Positions 31,782 to 40,012 of a stretch of 64,000 nt of DNA are shown one piece after another; positions within the stretch are counted from its first letter, which is position 1, and every line of letters begins with the position of its first letter. Where the stretch lies: positions 1,302,001 through 1,366,000 of the forward strand of contig CAWCVC010000010.1 of NCBI GenBank assembly GCA_963798805.1, in the 5' to 3' direction. Made by a program: the position numbers and the translations under genes. The notes under the pieces are model-generated. The model had not been told where the DNA came from, made no database searches, and saw only the letters and a list, made by a program, of their open reading frames with translations. The stretch comes from CAVZCK01 sp963798805 (lineage in GTDB: Bacteria > Pseudomonadota > Alphaproteobacteria > Rhizobiales > Rhodomicrobiaceae).

Positions 31782-31855
31782 GCGGGTGTAGCTCAATGGT
31801 AGAGCAAGAGCCTTCCAAGCTCAAGACGTGGGTTCGATTCCCATCACCCGCTCCA
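31782..31855 (+). tRNA. tRNA-Gly (anticodon TCC)
   Basis: GCGGGTG pairs with CACCCGC, followed by discriminator T and an encoded CCA. The anticodon stem GAGC/GCTC encloses the loop CTTCCAA with anticodon TCC. The D-arm and the T-arm GGTTCGATTCC are normal. No tuf gene follows in this window. Confidence 0.97.
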
Positions 31856-32060
31856 ATCCGGGCTTCCGCCTAGCCTGCCAAACGCAACAACCTTTAGATG
31901 GGATCGCACGCCGCTGACGTCAATCGCGCCCTCGTGGAATCACGCCATATGTGCAACCGCGCAACAGAGGCGCGCCCGCCGCACCGGCGGACAGCACGCG
32001 AGCTTGCCGGCATTCACAAGCCGGTGTAGCGTCATCCGATCAATTTCCGGGCGGGGTGCC

Positions 32061-32615
32061 GTGCAATCCTCTCATGCCAAACTCTGGCGACTGGCGGTTC
32101 TTCTGCTGGCGGCGATAGGCTGTGCGGCCCCAGCTTCCGCGGGCGATTTCGTTTCCGAGCTGAAGATCGGCGTGCTCGATCACGATGTGCCGGATCTCTG
32201 GAGCGGCTTCCGCCGCGAGGACGACTCGGCGGATATCAATGTGGAGGCGCTGCTTTCACCGACCGTGTTGTTTTTCGGCGGCACGATCAGGCCGGCGGTG
32301 GGCGCGACGATCAATACGCCAGGCGAAACCAGCCACGCCTATGTAGACGCACGCTGGCAGTATGAGCTGCCGGACGGCATCTATTTCGGGCTCGGCCTCG
32401 GCGCCGCGATCCACAACGGCAATCTGGGGCCGACCGATCCCGACCGCAAGGCGCTCGGCTCACGGGTGCTGTTCCATATCCCGATCGAGCTCGGCTATCG
32501 CCTCGACGAGCACAACAGCTTCTCCGTCTATTTCGAGCACACCTCGAACGGTTATACGCAAGACTATAATGAGGGACTCGATCGCCTTGGCGTGCGCTAT
32601 GGCTACCGCTTCTGA
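32061..32615 (+). CDS. Outer-membrane lipid A deacylase PagL-like
   Basis: PagL family enzymes remove the 3-O-linked acyl chain of lipid A in the outer membrane. The 184-residue product has a signal peptide ending in APASA, beta-strand-like alternation and the C-terminal catalytic motif EHTSNGYT with His160 and Ser162. It ends in an aromatic YRF suited to barrel assembly. A GTG at 32061 gives a normal signal peptide; a TTG at 32004 would add 19 residues before it. It is convergent with the LysR gene 7 bases away. Confidence 0.85.
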   Translation: MQSSHAKLWRLAVLLLAAIGCAAPASAGDFVSELKIGVLDHDVPDLWSGFRREDDSADINVEALLSPTVLFFGGTIRPAVGATINTPGETSHAYVDARWQYELPDGIYFGLGLGAAIHNGNLGPTDPDRKALGSRVLFHIPIELGYRLDEHNSFSVYFEHTSNGYTQDYNEGLDRLGVRYGYRF

Positions 32616-32622
32616 AGCGTAG

Positions 32623-33525
32623 CTAAGCCGCTCCGGCCGATGACGCCGCGCCCTGCCCTTCCAGCCAGTCGCAGAAGGCGGCGATCCGCGCATCGCCGCG
32701 CGCCTCAGCGGACACATAGGCGCAATAGCTGCGTGCGGGCAGCGTCAGATGCGGGAACGGTGTGACCAGCCGCCCCACCGCGACATCCGCGCCGATCAGC
32801 GCGCCCGGCCCCATGGCGACGCCGAGCCCGCCCACAGCCGCCTCGACCGACAGATAGAAATGATCGAGCACGAGATTGCCTGCCGGCTCCAGCCCTGAAA
32901 TGCCGGCAAGCGTCAGCCATTCATCCCAGAGCCGCGCCATGTTCGAGCTGTGCAGCAGTGTGTGCGCCTGCAGATCCTCCGGCTTCGACAGCGGCAACGC
33001 GTCGAGCAGCGCTGGACTGCAGACCGGCTGGCGCGTTTCTTCCAGGAAGACGCGCGTCACGTATCCATAGATCGTATCGGGTCCGCCGCGAATGGTGACG
33101 TCCGCGGCCTCGCCGGCAATATCGACGGTGTCATTGGAGGTCGTGACCTCGACATCGATCTCGGGATGGCTCTGCCGGAAATCGGTGAGGCGCGGCAGCA
33201 GCCAGCGCACGGTGAAAGTCGATAGCGCATTGACGCGGAGCAGCTTGCGCCGGCGGCGATTGCGGGCATCGCCGGTTGCGCGGGCGATCCGCTGAAAGGC
33301 CGGCGCGACTTCGGCCAGATAATTCTCGCCAAGCTCGGTCAGCACCATCCGCCGGTTATGCCGCAGGAACAAAGGCGCGCCGATCCAGTCCTCCAAGAGC
33401 CGGATATGGCGGCTGATCGCCCCTTGCGTGACGCTCGCCTCCAGCGCCGCGGCCTTGACGCTGCCGAGCCTTGCCGCCGCCTCGAAGGCCCGTAACGCGT
33501 TCAGCGGTGGGATTCGCTGCTGCAT
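32623..33525 (-). CDS. LysR-family regulator (GcvA-like)
   Basis: The 300-residue protein has an N-terminal winged helix-turn-helix (LNALRAFEAAARLGSVKAAA, then QGAISRHIRLLEDWIGAPLF) and a periplasmic-binding-like effector domain. The pattern of the N-terminus and the phrase TVRWLLPRLTDFRQSHPEIDV are GcvA-like. It is divergent from the MFS exporter gene, with 96 bases between the starts. By the usual LysR arrangement the exporter is its likely target. The ligand is unknown. Confidence 0.9.
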   Translation of the reverse strand: MQQRIPPLNALRAFEAAARLGSVKAAALEASVTQGAISRHIRLLEDWIGAPLFLRHNRRMVLTELGENYLAEVAPAFQRIARATGDARNRRRRKLLRVNALSTFTVRWLLPRLTDFRQSHPEIDVEVTTSNDTVDIAGEAADVTIRGGPDTIYGYVTRVFLEETRQPVCSPALLDALPLSKPEDLQAHTLLHSSNMARLWDEWLTLAGISGLEPAGNLVLDHFYLSVEAAVGGLGVAMGPGALIGADVAVGRLVTPFPHLTLPARSYCAYVSAEARGDARIAAFCDWLEGQGAASSAGAA

Positions 33526-33538
33526 CTGTCAGTTTTCC

Positions 33539-33554
33539 TCACAAATCCTGGTGA
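33539..33554. promoter_or_regulatory. Candidate LysR operator
   Basis: TCAC and GTGA are inverted with 8 bases between them, in the gap between the divergent LysR and MFS genes. The fit to the T-N11-A type of LysR box is loose, so this is only a candidate. Confidence 0.35.
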
Positions 33555-33621
33555 ATTATAGCCTTGAAGCGGCGCTTACAGGCAGGGAAACTGGCAAAAA
33601 CGGTGATCGGGACGGAAAGCG

Positions 33622-34839
33622 ATGGCGACGGAGCAGCAGATCGGTATGAACGCGCCGCCGCTCTCATCGCCGAGGCGGGTGCTTGCGGCGATCTGCGGCA
33701 TCCATGCCGTCCACGACGGCTATACTGACACGCTCTATCTGCTTTTGCCGCTCTGGCAGGCCGAATTCGCGCTGTCCTATGGCGCCGTCGGCGTGCTGCG
33801 TGCGCTCTATTCCGCCGTGCTGGCAGCGTTTCAGGTGCCGGCTGCCAGCCTTGCCGTGCGGATCAATCCGGTGCTGCTGCTTGCGGCGGGAACGGCCGTC
33901 TCCGGCCTCGGCTACATGCTGGCGGGGACCAGCACCGGCCTGGCGCTGCTCGTCGCGAGCCTGATGCTGGGCGGGCTGGGATCCAGCACCCAGCATCCGA
34001 TCGGCTCCGATCTGGTCGCTTCTGCCTTCCACAGTACAGCCGTGCGGCCGGCGCTCGGCACCTACAATTTCGCCGGAGACCTCGGCAAGATGGCCTTCCC
34101 CGCCGGCGCATCGCTGCTGTTGCTTTACATGCCCTGGCGGCACACTGTCTTCGTCGTCGGCGGAATCGGCATCGCCTCGGCGATTGCGCTGCTCCTGGTG
34201 CTGCCATTCGCGCATGCCGGACGCAGCCCAGATCAGGCCAGCGCGCAATCCGCAAAGGCCGCGGCACCCCTACGCGCGGTGAGGGGGTTCGGCACCCTCC
34301 TATCGATCGGCATCGCCGACAGCGCTACGCGGATGGGCTTCATGACCTTTCTGCCCTTCGTGCTCGCCACCAAAGGCGCATCTTCGACCATCACCGGTCT
34401 GGCGCTGACGCTGACCTTCGCGGGCGGGGCATTCGGCAAGCTTGCCTGCGGCCTGCTCGGCGCGCGCCTCGGGGTGACCCGGACCATCCTCGTCACCAAG
34501 GCGGCGACCGCCGCGCTCATCCTTGCCGTGCTTGTCCTGCCCTTGGCGTGGGTTCTCGCGCTGCTGCCGCTGCTCGGCACGATGCTGAACGGCAGCTCAT
34601 CGGTGGTCTATGGCAGCGTGCCGGATTTCTGCGCACCTGGCAGCCGGGCACGCGCCTTCGGCGTGTTCTATACCGCCACCATCGGGGCGGGCGCGCTGTC
34701 GCCGATCCTGTTCGGCTTCGTCTCGGATGGCATCGGGCTTGCGCCAATGATCGTCGGCATTGCCGCCACGGCGCTGGTCACATTGACTCTTGCGACGTTC
34801 CTGCCGGTTATTCACACTGACGCGGCCGGGAACGGTTAA
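33622..34839 (+). CDS. MFS transporter, fosmidomycin-resistance-like
   Basis: The 405-residue protein has about twelve hydrophobic segments. Its N-terminus, with IHAVHDGYTDTLYLLLPLWQ, is typical of the Fsr-like branch of the major facilitator superfamily, which exports drugs such as fosmidomycin. The second half repeats the fold from about residue 215. The actual substrate cannot be inferred. It is divergent from a LysR gene, which suggests inducible export. The ATG at 33622 is used; a second ATG at residue 9 (MNAPP) is possible. Confidence 0.85.
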   Translation: MATEQQIGMNAPPLSSPRRVLAAICGIHAVHDGYTDTLYLLLPLWQAEFALSYGAVGVLRALYSAVLAAFQVPAASLAVRINPVLLLAAGTAVSGLGYMLAGTSTGLALLVASLMLGGLGSSTQHPIGSDLVASAFHSTAVRPALGTYNFAGDLGKMAFPAGASLLLLYMPWRHTVFVVGGIGIASAIALLLVLPFAHAGRSPDQASAQSAKAAAPLRAVRGFGTLLSIGIADSATRMGFMTFLPFVLATKGASSTITGLALTLTFAGGAFGKLACGLLGARLGVTRTILVTKAATAALILAVLVLPLAWVLALLPLLGTMLNGSSSVVYGSVPDFCAPGSRARAFGVFYTATIGAGALSPILFGFVSDGIGLAPMIVGIAATALVTLTLATFLPVIHTDAAGNG

Positions 34840-34891
34840 GGCAGGACGGAAGGGGCGGCCCTCCTGAGCCGTCCCCACCATGGCTTGGACC

Positions 34892-35302
34892 TCACGCCGT
34901 GGCCTTCAGCTTGCCGCTGATGAAGCGGAATTCCTGGGTCTTGCCGCCGAACCCATAAGCCGCCGCCGGCACTTCATGCACCAGAATGTAGCTCTCCTGA
35001 TGCGTCTCGCCGAGCGTGCCGGCAAGCGTCGCATAGACGTCCTCCAGATAGGCCGCCATTTCCTGCTTGGTATTGGTACCGTCGACGACCTTGATGTCGA
35101 GCCAGAACGTATTGACGCCCTGGGCCGCCAGCGAGCGGCCACCCGCGAACCAGTGGGCCGGATCGACATAGTGGACGGCAACGGCCGTAATGGTCGGGTC
35201 CTTGCGCAGATGCGAGCGGGTCAGCTCTGTCACCTGCTGCGCGATGCGCTCGGAGAGCGCCGGATCGGGTTTGCCTGTGACCGAAACATTGATGATCGGC
35301 AT
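34892..35302 (-). CDS. Tautomerase-family protein
   Basis: The 136-residue protein begins MPIINVSVTGKPD. Removal of Met exposes Pro, the catalytic base in the 4-oxalocrotonate tautomerase superfamily. It is longer than the 60-80 residues of classic 4-OT proteins, like the fused or MIF-like members. The reaction and substrate are unknown. It is divergent from a LysR gene 113 bases away, and a good dyad lies between them. Confidence 0.82.
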   Translation of the reverse strand: MPIINVSVTGKPDPALSERIAQQVTELTRSHLRKDPTITAVAVHYVDPAHWFAGGRSLAAQGVNTFWLDIKVVDGTNTKQEMAAYLEDVYATLAGTLGETHQESYILVHEVPAAAYGFGGKTQEFRFISGKLKATA

Positions 35303-35377
35303 GGATCGTCTCCTTTGGCTTGAGCGATGGCTCGTGTTTCGGCAGCCAATCTAGCGAAGCTATAAGATCGAAAAAGT

Positions 35378-35402
35378 CGAATTGTTTTGAACTCAAAATT
35401 CG
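35378..35402. promoter_or_regulatory. Candidate LysR operator between tautomerase and LysR genes
   Basis: TTTTGA and TCAAAA form a perfect inverted repeat two bases apart, flanked by GAATTG and TTCGA that extend the symmetry. It lies 14-38 bases upstream of the LysR start, as expected for an autoregulated LysR site. Confidence 0.5.
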
Positions 35403-35415
35403 ATTATGCAGAAGT

Positions 35416-36273
35416 ATGCAAGCCCTCGATCCCGACCTGCTGCGCACCTTCCTCGCCTTCGCCGACAGCGGCTCGCTGGCCCAGGCGGCCTCGCTGGTTG
35501 GCCGCTCGCCGTCCGCCGTGACAGCCCAGATGCAGCGCCTCGAAGACATGATCGGCGAGCCGCTCCTGGCTCCGGCCGGGCGTGGCCGGGCGCTGACCCC
35601 GGTCGGCGAAGAGCTGGTCGGGCATGCCCGGCGCATTCTTGCCGCTCATCGCGAAGCCTGGCTCAGTCTCAAAGGCGCGAACGCCGACGGACGCATCGCG
35701 CTCGGCTGCACGCAGGATTTTGCCGACAGCACCCTGCCCGAGCTGCTTCGCGTCTTCGCCCGGACTCACGCCCGTGTCCGGCTGGAACTCCGGGTCGGCC
35801 GCTCGCACGAGCTGGCGCCCGCCTTCGACCAAGGCGCGCTCGACATCGTGCTCACCATGCGCACGGCGCCGCTGGCAGACGAGCTTTTCGTTTTACGCGA
35901 GCCGATGATCTGGCTGATCGCCGCCGAGCATGCGCTGACGCGCGATGCCGAGCTGCCGCTCGCGCTGCTCGATCCGCCATGTGGATTCCGAAGCGCGGCA
36001 ATCGCGGCTCTCGACGCGGCGCGCCGGCCTTACCGCATCGCCGCGACCAGTCCGAGCCTTGCCGGATTGCGGGCGGCGGTGCGCAGCGGCATCGCGGTCA
36101 CGCCGCGAACCCGGCGGATGCTCGAGCCGGGTCTCGCCGCTGCCTCGCCGAAGCTGGAGCTGCCGGACCTGCCCGACGCCGAGTTCGTGCTGCGCGTGCG
36201 CGCCGACGGATCGGCTCCCGTCCGCGATCTCGGCGCACTCCTGGTCGAAGGTCTCGCGGCGCCTATCGCTTAA
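35416..36273 (+). CDS. LysR-family regulator
   Basis: The 285-residue protein has the N-terminal DNA-binding region LDPDLLRTFLAFADSGSLAQAA and SPSAVTAQMQRLEDMIGEPLL, then an effector-binding domain. The ATG at 35416 (MQALDPD) gives the usual LysR N-terminus. The frame is open to 35320, but that would run through the likely promoter. It is divergent from the tautomerase-like gene, its probable target. Confidence 0.88.
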   Translation: MQALDPDLLRTFLAFADSGSLAQAASLVGRSPSAVTAQMQRLEDMIGEPLLAPAGRGRALTPVGEELVGHARRILAAHREAWLSLKGANADGRIALGCTQDFADSTLPELLRVFARTHARVRLELRVGRSHELAPAFDQGALDIVLTMRTAPLADELFVLREPMIWLIAAEHALTRDAELPLALLDPPCGFRSAAIAALDAARRPYRIAATSPSLAGLRAAVRSGIAVTPRTRRMLEPGLAAASPKLELPDLPDAEFVLRVRADGSAPVRDLGALLVEGLAAPIA

Positions 36274-36303
36274 AGCAGCCCTGTCAGAGACGCAATGTTG
36301 CGG

Positions 36304-36879
36304 CTAAAGGGGATGCGAGCGCGCGGCGAGCGCCATGATGATCATCGACGTGCCGCCGAACACCAAATTGATGCCGACGATGAGGCCAAGCGCCCAGGCG
36401 ATGGTGCCCGGCAGACCCGCCAGGATCACCCCGGCGAGAAACAGGTCGATGATGCCGCTCGCCAGCATCCAGCCCCACCGGCCCGAGAGCTGGCGCTTGT
36501 GATCGAGCGCATACATGATCGTCGCCACGCCCTCGATGATGAAGAAGACGATCAGCACATAGGTCAGCGACACCAGGCCGAGCCCCGGCTGGGCGAGCAG
36601 CCAGACGCCGACCACGATCCCGAGCACGGCGGAGAGCAGCGACCACCAGAACCCGGGCGCCTGCCGCATGGCGAAGGTGCTGATCAGGCCGACGACGCCG
36701 CTGATCAGGAACACCCATCCGAACAGGATGGTCACCGCGAGGCCGGCAATCGGCGGCGCCGCCACCGCGAGCAGACCCAATATGACCAGAATGATCCCCT
36801 CGATGAGAAACAACAGCCAGTGATCGTGAAGTGTTTTGGCGACCGCGTCCCGCGCGGCATTGAATGATGGCGTTGTCAT
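36304..36879 (-). CDS. HdeD-family membrane protein (DUF308)
   Basis: The 191-residue protein has six hydrophobic segments arranged as three similar pairs, with glycine-rich turns such as LFGWVFLISGVVGLIS and LIVFFIIEGVATIM. This is the pattern of HdeD, an inner-membrane protein linked to acid resistance in enteric bacteria. Its role in alphaproteobacteria has not been established. It is convergent with the LysR gene, and a tRNA-Ala gene lies upstream of it. Confidence 0.88.
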   Translation of the reverse strand: MTTPSFNAARDAVAKTLHDHWLLFLIEGIILVILGLLAVAAPPIAGLAVTILFGWVFLISGVVGLISTFAMRQAPGFWWSLLSAVLGIVVGVWLLAQPGLGLVSLTYVLIVFFIIEGVATIMYALDHKRQLSGRWGWMLASGIIDLFLAGVILAGLPGTIAWALGLIVGINLVFGGTSMIIMALAARSHPL

Positions 36880-37117
36880 GTCGAGCGTTCCCCATAGCTA
36901 AGACATCTGATTCGGTTCATCTTTGTAGCATTTTGTATCGAAAACCGCGACTGCCCATTGGCTGCCGGGCGCCGAGATTGCTTTGTCGCTGCGGCAAAAC
37001 TGGGCGCTGGCGTGCTGTTAGCGGCGCCACGCCGCCACGCGTCGTCAGCGGGTTAAACGGATTTCGGCGAGTGGGGAATTCGGCCGCTGCGACCGGGCGG
37101 CAACGGGCAAACTAAAA

Positions 37118-37193
37118 TGGTGGAGCCAGGGAGGCTCGAACTCCCGACCTCAGCAGTGCGATTGCTGCGCTCTCCCAACTGAGCTATGGCCCC
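37118..37193 (-). tRNA. tRNA-Ala (anticodon CGC)
   Basis: On the minus strand GGGGCCA pairs with TGGCTCC (with a G-T pair), followed by an encoded ACCA. The anticodon stem CAGCA/TGCTG encloses ATCGCAC with anticodon CGC. The T-arm reads GGGAGTTCGAGCCTCCC. It is a single-copy style gene outside an rRNA operon. Confidence 0.97.
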
Positions 37194-37454
37194 TGGATTC
37201 AGGATTTCAGTGATTTACAACCCCGCCGTGGTGGCGTCAAGCGCAGCCGAGCATGTTTGACGACCAGCCGGAGGCCGCGCGGAGGGCAATCTCGGCTTTC
37301 CGAGCCGCTCGCTTTCCCCGCGAAAGAAATATTCCCACGCCGATCCGATTCCCACGCAGTTTGTGAACTGCGTACGCCAAACCCGTGCAGCGACCTTGCA
37401 GCCGGGGCACTGCCGGGTTAAATCACCGGCAATGGACGGCAGAGGGCAAGCGCA

Positions 37455-37748
37455 ATGATTCCGCTACTAAACTTCATCTCGATGGTGATCACACTCTATA
37501 TGTGGGTGATCATCATCAGTGCGATCCTGTCCTGGCTGATCGCCTTCAATGTGATCAACCGGCACAATCAGTTCGTCTATATGATTGCGGATTCCTTGCA
37601 GCGGCTGACCGAGCCGGCGCTCAGACCGATCCGCAGGGCTCTTCCCGATTTCGGCGGCCTCGACATTTCGCCGGTCGTCCTGATCCTGGGGCTGATCTTC
37701 CTGCGCGATGTGGTGATCCGGGGCTGGCTGTTCCCCGCCTTTATTTGA
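37455..37748 (+). CDS. YggT-family membrane protein
   Basis: The 97-residue protein has two hydrophobic segments (about residues 3-30 and 72-95) separated by a loop with PLRPIRR-like text (ALRPIRRALPDFGGLDISP), the mark of the YggT family. Members are linked to osmotic tolerance and cell-division sites, but their mechanism is not settled. The next gene, DUF167, overlaps or abuts its stop codon, and folD follows; this trio is common in alphaproteobacteria. Confidence 0.9.
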   Translation: MIPLLNFISMVITLYMWVIIISAILSWLIAFNVINRHNQFVYMIADSLQRLTEPALRPIRRALPDFGGLDISPVVLILGLIFLRDVVIRGWLFPAFI

Positions 37749-38098
37749 CTGCACGCGCCGGCCAGCCCGACAGATTGCCCGCTCGAAAGACGGCGGATGG
37801 AATCATTATTTCGGTGCGCCTGACACCGAAAGGAGGCGCCGATGCAGTGGCCGGGATCGAGGAGAGCGGCGATGGCGGGCTGGTTCTGAAGGCTCGCGTT
37901 AAGGCGCCCCCGGAGAAGGGCAAGGCGAACGCGGCTCTTACCGCGCTGATCGCCAAATGGCTGGATGTCGCCAGGACAGATTGCGACATGGTCGCAGGCG
38001 GCAAATCCCGGCTAAAACAGCTTCGCGTCCGCGGCAATACCGATGAGCTGATGGACCGGCTGGCGTCGCGCGCCGCCAAACTCAGATCCGGAGGCTGA
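37745..38098 (+). CDS. DUF167 (YggU-like) protein
   Basis: The recognisable domain runs from SVRLTPKGGADAVAGIE through VKAPPEKGKANAALTALIAKWL to RVRGNTDELMDRL, the conserved DUF167 pattern. The family is small and soluble with unknown function. No ATG fits the frame. A TTG at 37745 overlapping the yggT stop gives 117 residues, a TTG at 37775 gives 107 and a GTG at 37814 gives 94; I prefer the first because it implies coupling to yggT. folD starts 2 bases after it ends. Confidence 0.83.
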   Translation: MTARAGQPDRLPARKTADGIIISVRLTPKGGADAVAGIEESGDGGLVLKARVKAPPEKGKANAALTALIAKWLDVARTDCDMVAGGKSRLKQLRVRGNTDELMDRLASRAAKLRSGG

Positions 38099-38100
38099 CC

Positions 38101-39009
38101 ATGGCTGCTGCACAAATCATCGACGGCAAGGCGATCGCCGAAACATTACGTGGCCGCATCGCTAAAGCCGTCGGCGCGCTCGAGACCGCGCATGGGGTCC
38201 GGCCCGGCCTCGCAACCGTCCTGGTCGGCGACAATCCGGCGAGCCAGGTCTATGTCCGCAGCAAGGTCAAGGCCACCAAAGAGGCCGGCATGCGCTCGAT
38301 CGAGCACCGCCTGCCAGCCGATGTCGGAGAAGCCGAGCTGCTGGCGCTGATCGACAAGCTGAATGCAGACGACGGGGTCGACGGCATTCTGGTGCAATTG
38401 CCGCTGCCAGCGCAGATCGATTCGGCCAGGGCCATCGAGCGCATTTCGCCGGCCAAGGACGTCGACGGCCTGCATCCGCTCAATGTCGCCCGGCTGCTCG
38501 CCGGCGCACCCGGCCTCGTGCCCTGCACCCCGCTCGGCTGCATCATTCTCGCCAAGACCGCAATGCCGGATCTGACGGGCGCGAAGGCCGTGGTCATCGG
38601 CCGGTCGATGCTGGTCGGCAAGCCGGTCGCCCAGCTTCTGCTGAATGAAAACGCCACGGTCACCGTCGCCCATTCGCGCTCGCGAGACCTGCCCTCGATC
38701 GCGCGCCGCGCCGACCTGCTCGTGGCGGCGGTCGGCCGGGCGGAGATGGTGAAAGGCGACTGGATCAAGCCAGGCGCGGTCGTGATCGATGTCGGCATCA
38801 ACAGGGTTCCGGCGCCTGAAGCCGGCGAAGGCAAGACCAAGCTCGTGGGCGATGTCGCCTTTGCCGAGGCGAAGGAGGCTGCGCACGCGATTACGCCGGT
38901 GCCGGGCGGGGTCGGGCCGATGACCGTCGCCTGCCTTCTGGCGAACACGCTGCGCGCCGCCTCGATGCGGCGCGGCCTCACGCCGCCCGATCTGGCAAGC
39001 GCTTCTTGA
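38101..39009 (+). CDS. folD: Methylenetetrahydrofolate dehydrogenase / cyclohydrolase
   Basis: FolD oxidises 5,10-methylene-tetrahydrofolate with NADP and hydrolyses the methenyl product to 10-formyl-tetrahydrofolate. The 302-residue product has the catalytic region SQVYVRSKVKAT with the conserved Tyr and Lys, VDGILVQLPLP, the dinucleotide-binding VIGRSMLVGKPVAQLL and the C-terminal PVPGGVGPMTVACLL. It closes the yggT-DUF167-folD unit. Confidence 0.97.
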   Translation: MAAAQIIDGKAIAETLRGRIAKAVGALETAHGVRPGLATVLVGDNPASQVYVRSKVKATKEAGMRSIEHRLPADVGEAELLALIDKLNADDGVDGILVQLPLPAQIDSARAIERISPAKDVDGLHPLNVARLLAGAPGLVPCTPLGCIILAKTAMPDLTGAKAVVIGRSMLVGKPVAQLLLNENATVTVAHSRSRDLPSIARRADLLVAAVGRAEMVKGDWIKPGAVVIDVGINRVPAPEAGEGKTKLVGDVAFAEAKEAAHAITPVPGGVGPMTVACLLANTLRAASMRRGLTPPDLASAS

Positions 39010-39046
39010 GTCGCGAGCCGTCCGCTATCGAGCAATGGATGCCGTT

Positions 39047-39667
39047 CTATCGCTCCGAATGGCCCGGAGACGGACAGTGCTCGCCGATATAGCGATTGAC
39101 GCCGTTGACGAAATCCTTCTGAAAGAAGCCGAAATTCGACTCGAACTTCCACGCCGCCCAGACCACGTTGCGCACGACCACGCTGCCGTCGATGTCCTGG
39201 AGGCCGAGCGAGACATATTTGGCCTTGCCGTGCTCGAATTCGACCTCCGGAGCCATATTCGCCTTGACCACATGAGGTCCGCTGCCCGTCTCCACCTCGC
39301 ATTCGACCGGCTGCGGAGGCACTTTCAGCTTGTAGCTCGCCCGTGTCAGAGCCGGCGCGAGCAGAGCGCGGCTGACGGCCAGAGTCATCGAGCAATGGGC
39401 GTCGCCGAACGGCCAGCTCAGATGTCCCTTAGCGACCGCTTCCCCGATCTCTTTCTTGTGCCAGGTTTCGCTGAGATCGCAGGTGAGGCTGGGACCGTTG
39501 GGGTTCGGCTTGTTGACGAGCGCACAGAGATGGCTGTCGCATGCCCGCAGCCGTTCCTTGTCGCTCAGCGACGACTTGACCGGCTGCGCGCCCAGACAGG
39601 CCGCTCCCATCCCCGCCACACAGATAAAAGCAAAAGTCACAGCAAATATCCGGGTCCCGTGCCGCAT
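39047..39667 (-). CDS. Conserved secreted protein of unknown function
   Basis: The 206-residue product has a signal peptide of about 28 residues (RIFAVTFAFICVAGMGAACLG). I do not recognise the mature domain. It contains five cysteines (for example ACDSHLCALV and DAHCSM) that may form disulfides, and a C-terminal FFQKDFVNGVNRYIGEHC. The ATG at 39667 follows AAGGGA and is preferred; the frame is open to 39790. It is convergent with folD and divergent from the COX IV/pnt unit. Confidence 0.7.
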   Translation of the reverse strand: MRHGTRIFAVTFAFICVAGMGAACLGAQPVKSSLSDKERLRACDSHLCALVNKPNPNGPSLTCDLSETWHKKEIGEAVAKGHLSWPFGDAHCSMTLAVSRALLAPALTRASYKLKVPPQPVECEVETGSGPHVVKANMAPEVEFEHGKAKYVSLGLQDIDGSVVVRNVVWAAWKFESNFGFFQKDFVNGVNRYIGEHCPSPGHSER

Positions 39668-39824
39668 CCATGTCCCTTTCCCATTCGCCGCGTCGGCTGG
39701 TTGAAGATACTCTGGCAGAGAGAAGCGCGCTACCTGACGCATGATCCGGCGATTGCCCTCCACGGAAGCTTTGCTATAGTCACGCCGCAAAAAAGACCGA
39801 AGTGTCTGTGATTTGGAGGCTCCA

Positions 39825-39968
39825 ATGACCGTCGATATGTCCGAGGCGAATGAGAATATGGATTACGTGCAGCACGAGCAGACCTACGACCTGTTCGTCA
39901 AACTGGTCAAATACGGTGCGCTCAGCATCGCCATCATTCTCATCCTCATGGCAATCTTCCTGGTTTAA
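39825..39968 (+). CDS. aa3-type cytochrome c oxidase subunit IV peptide
   Basis: The 47-residue peptide MTVDMSEANENMDYVQHEQT, followed by YDLFVKLVKYG and one hydrophobic helix, matches the bacterial aa3-type subunit IV family. In that family a single transmembrane helix packs against the oxidase core. It follows GGAGGCTCCA, a good ribosome-binding site. It lies 45 bases before pntAA, a recurrent association in the order, although the oxidase genes themselves are elsewhere. Confidence 0.9.
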   Translation: MTVDMSEANENMDYVQHEQTYDLFVKLVKYGALSIAIILILMAIFLV

Positions 39969-40012
39969 CCCCGGCCACAAGCCCTCCTTCGTGCGGCGAC
40001 GCGGAGTCAAAC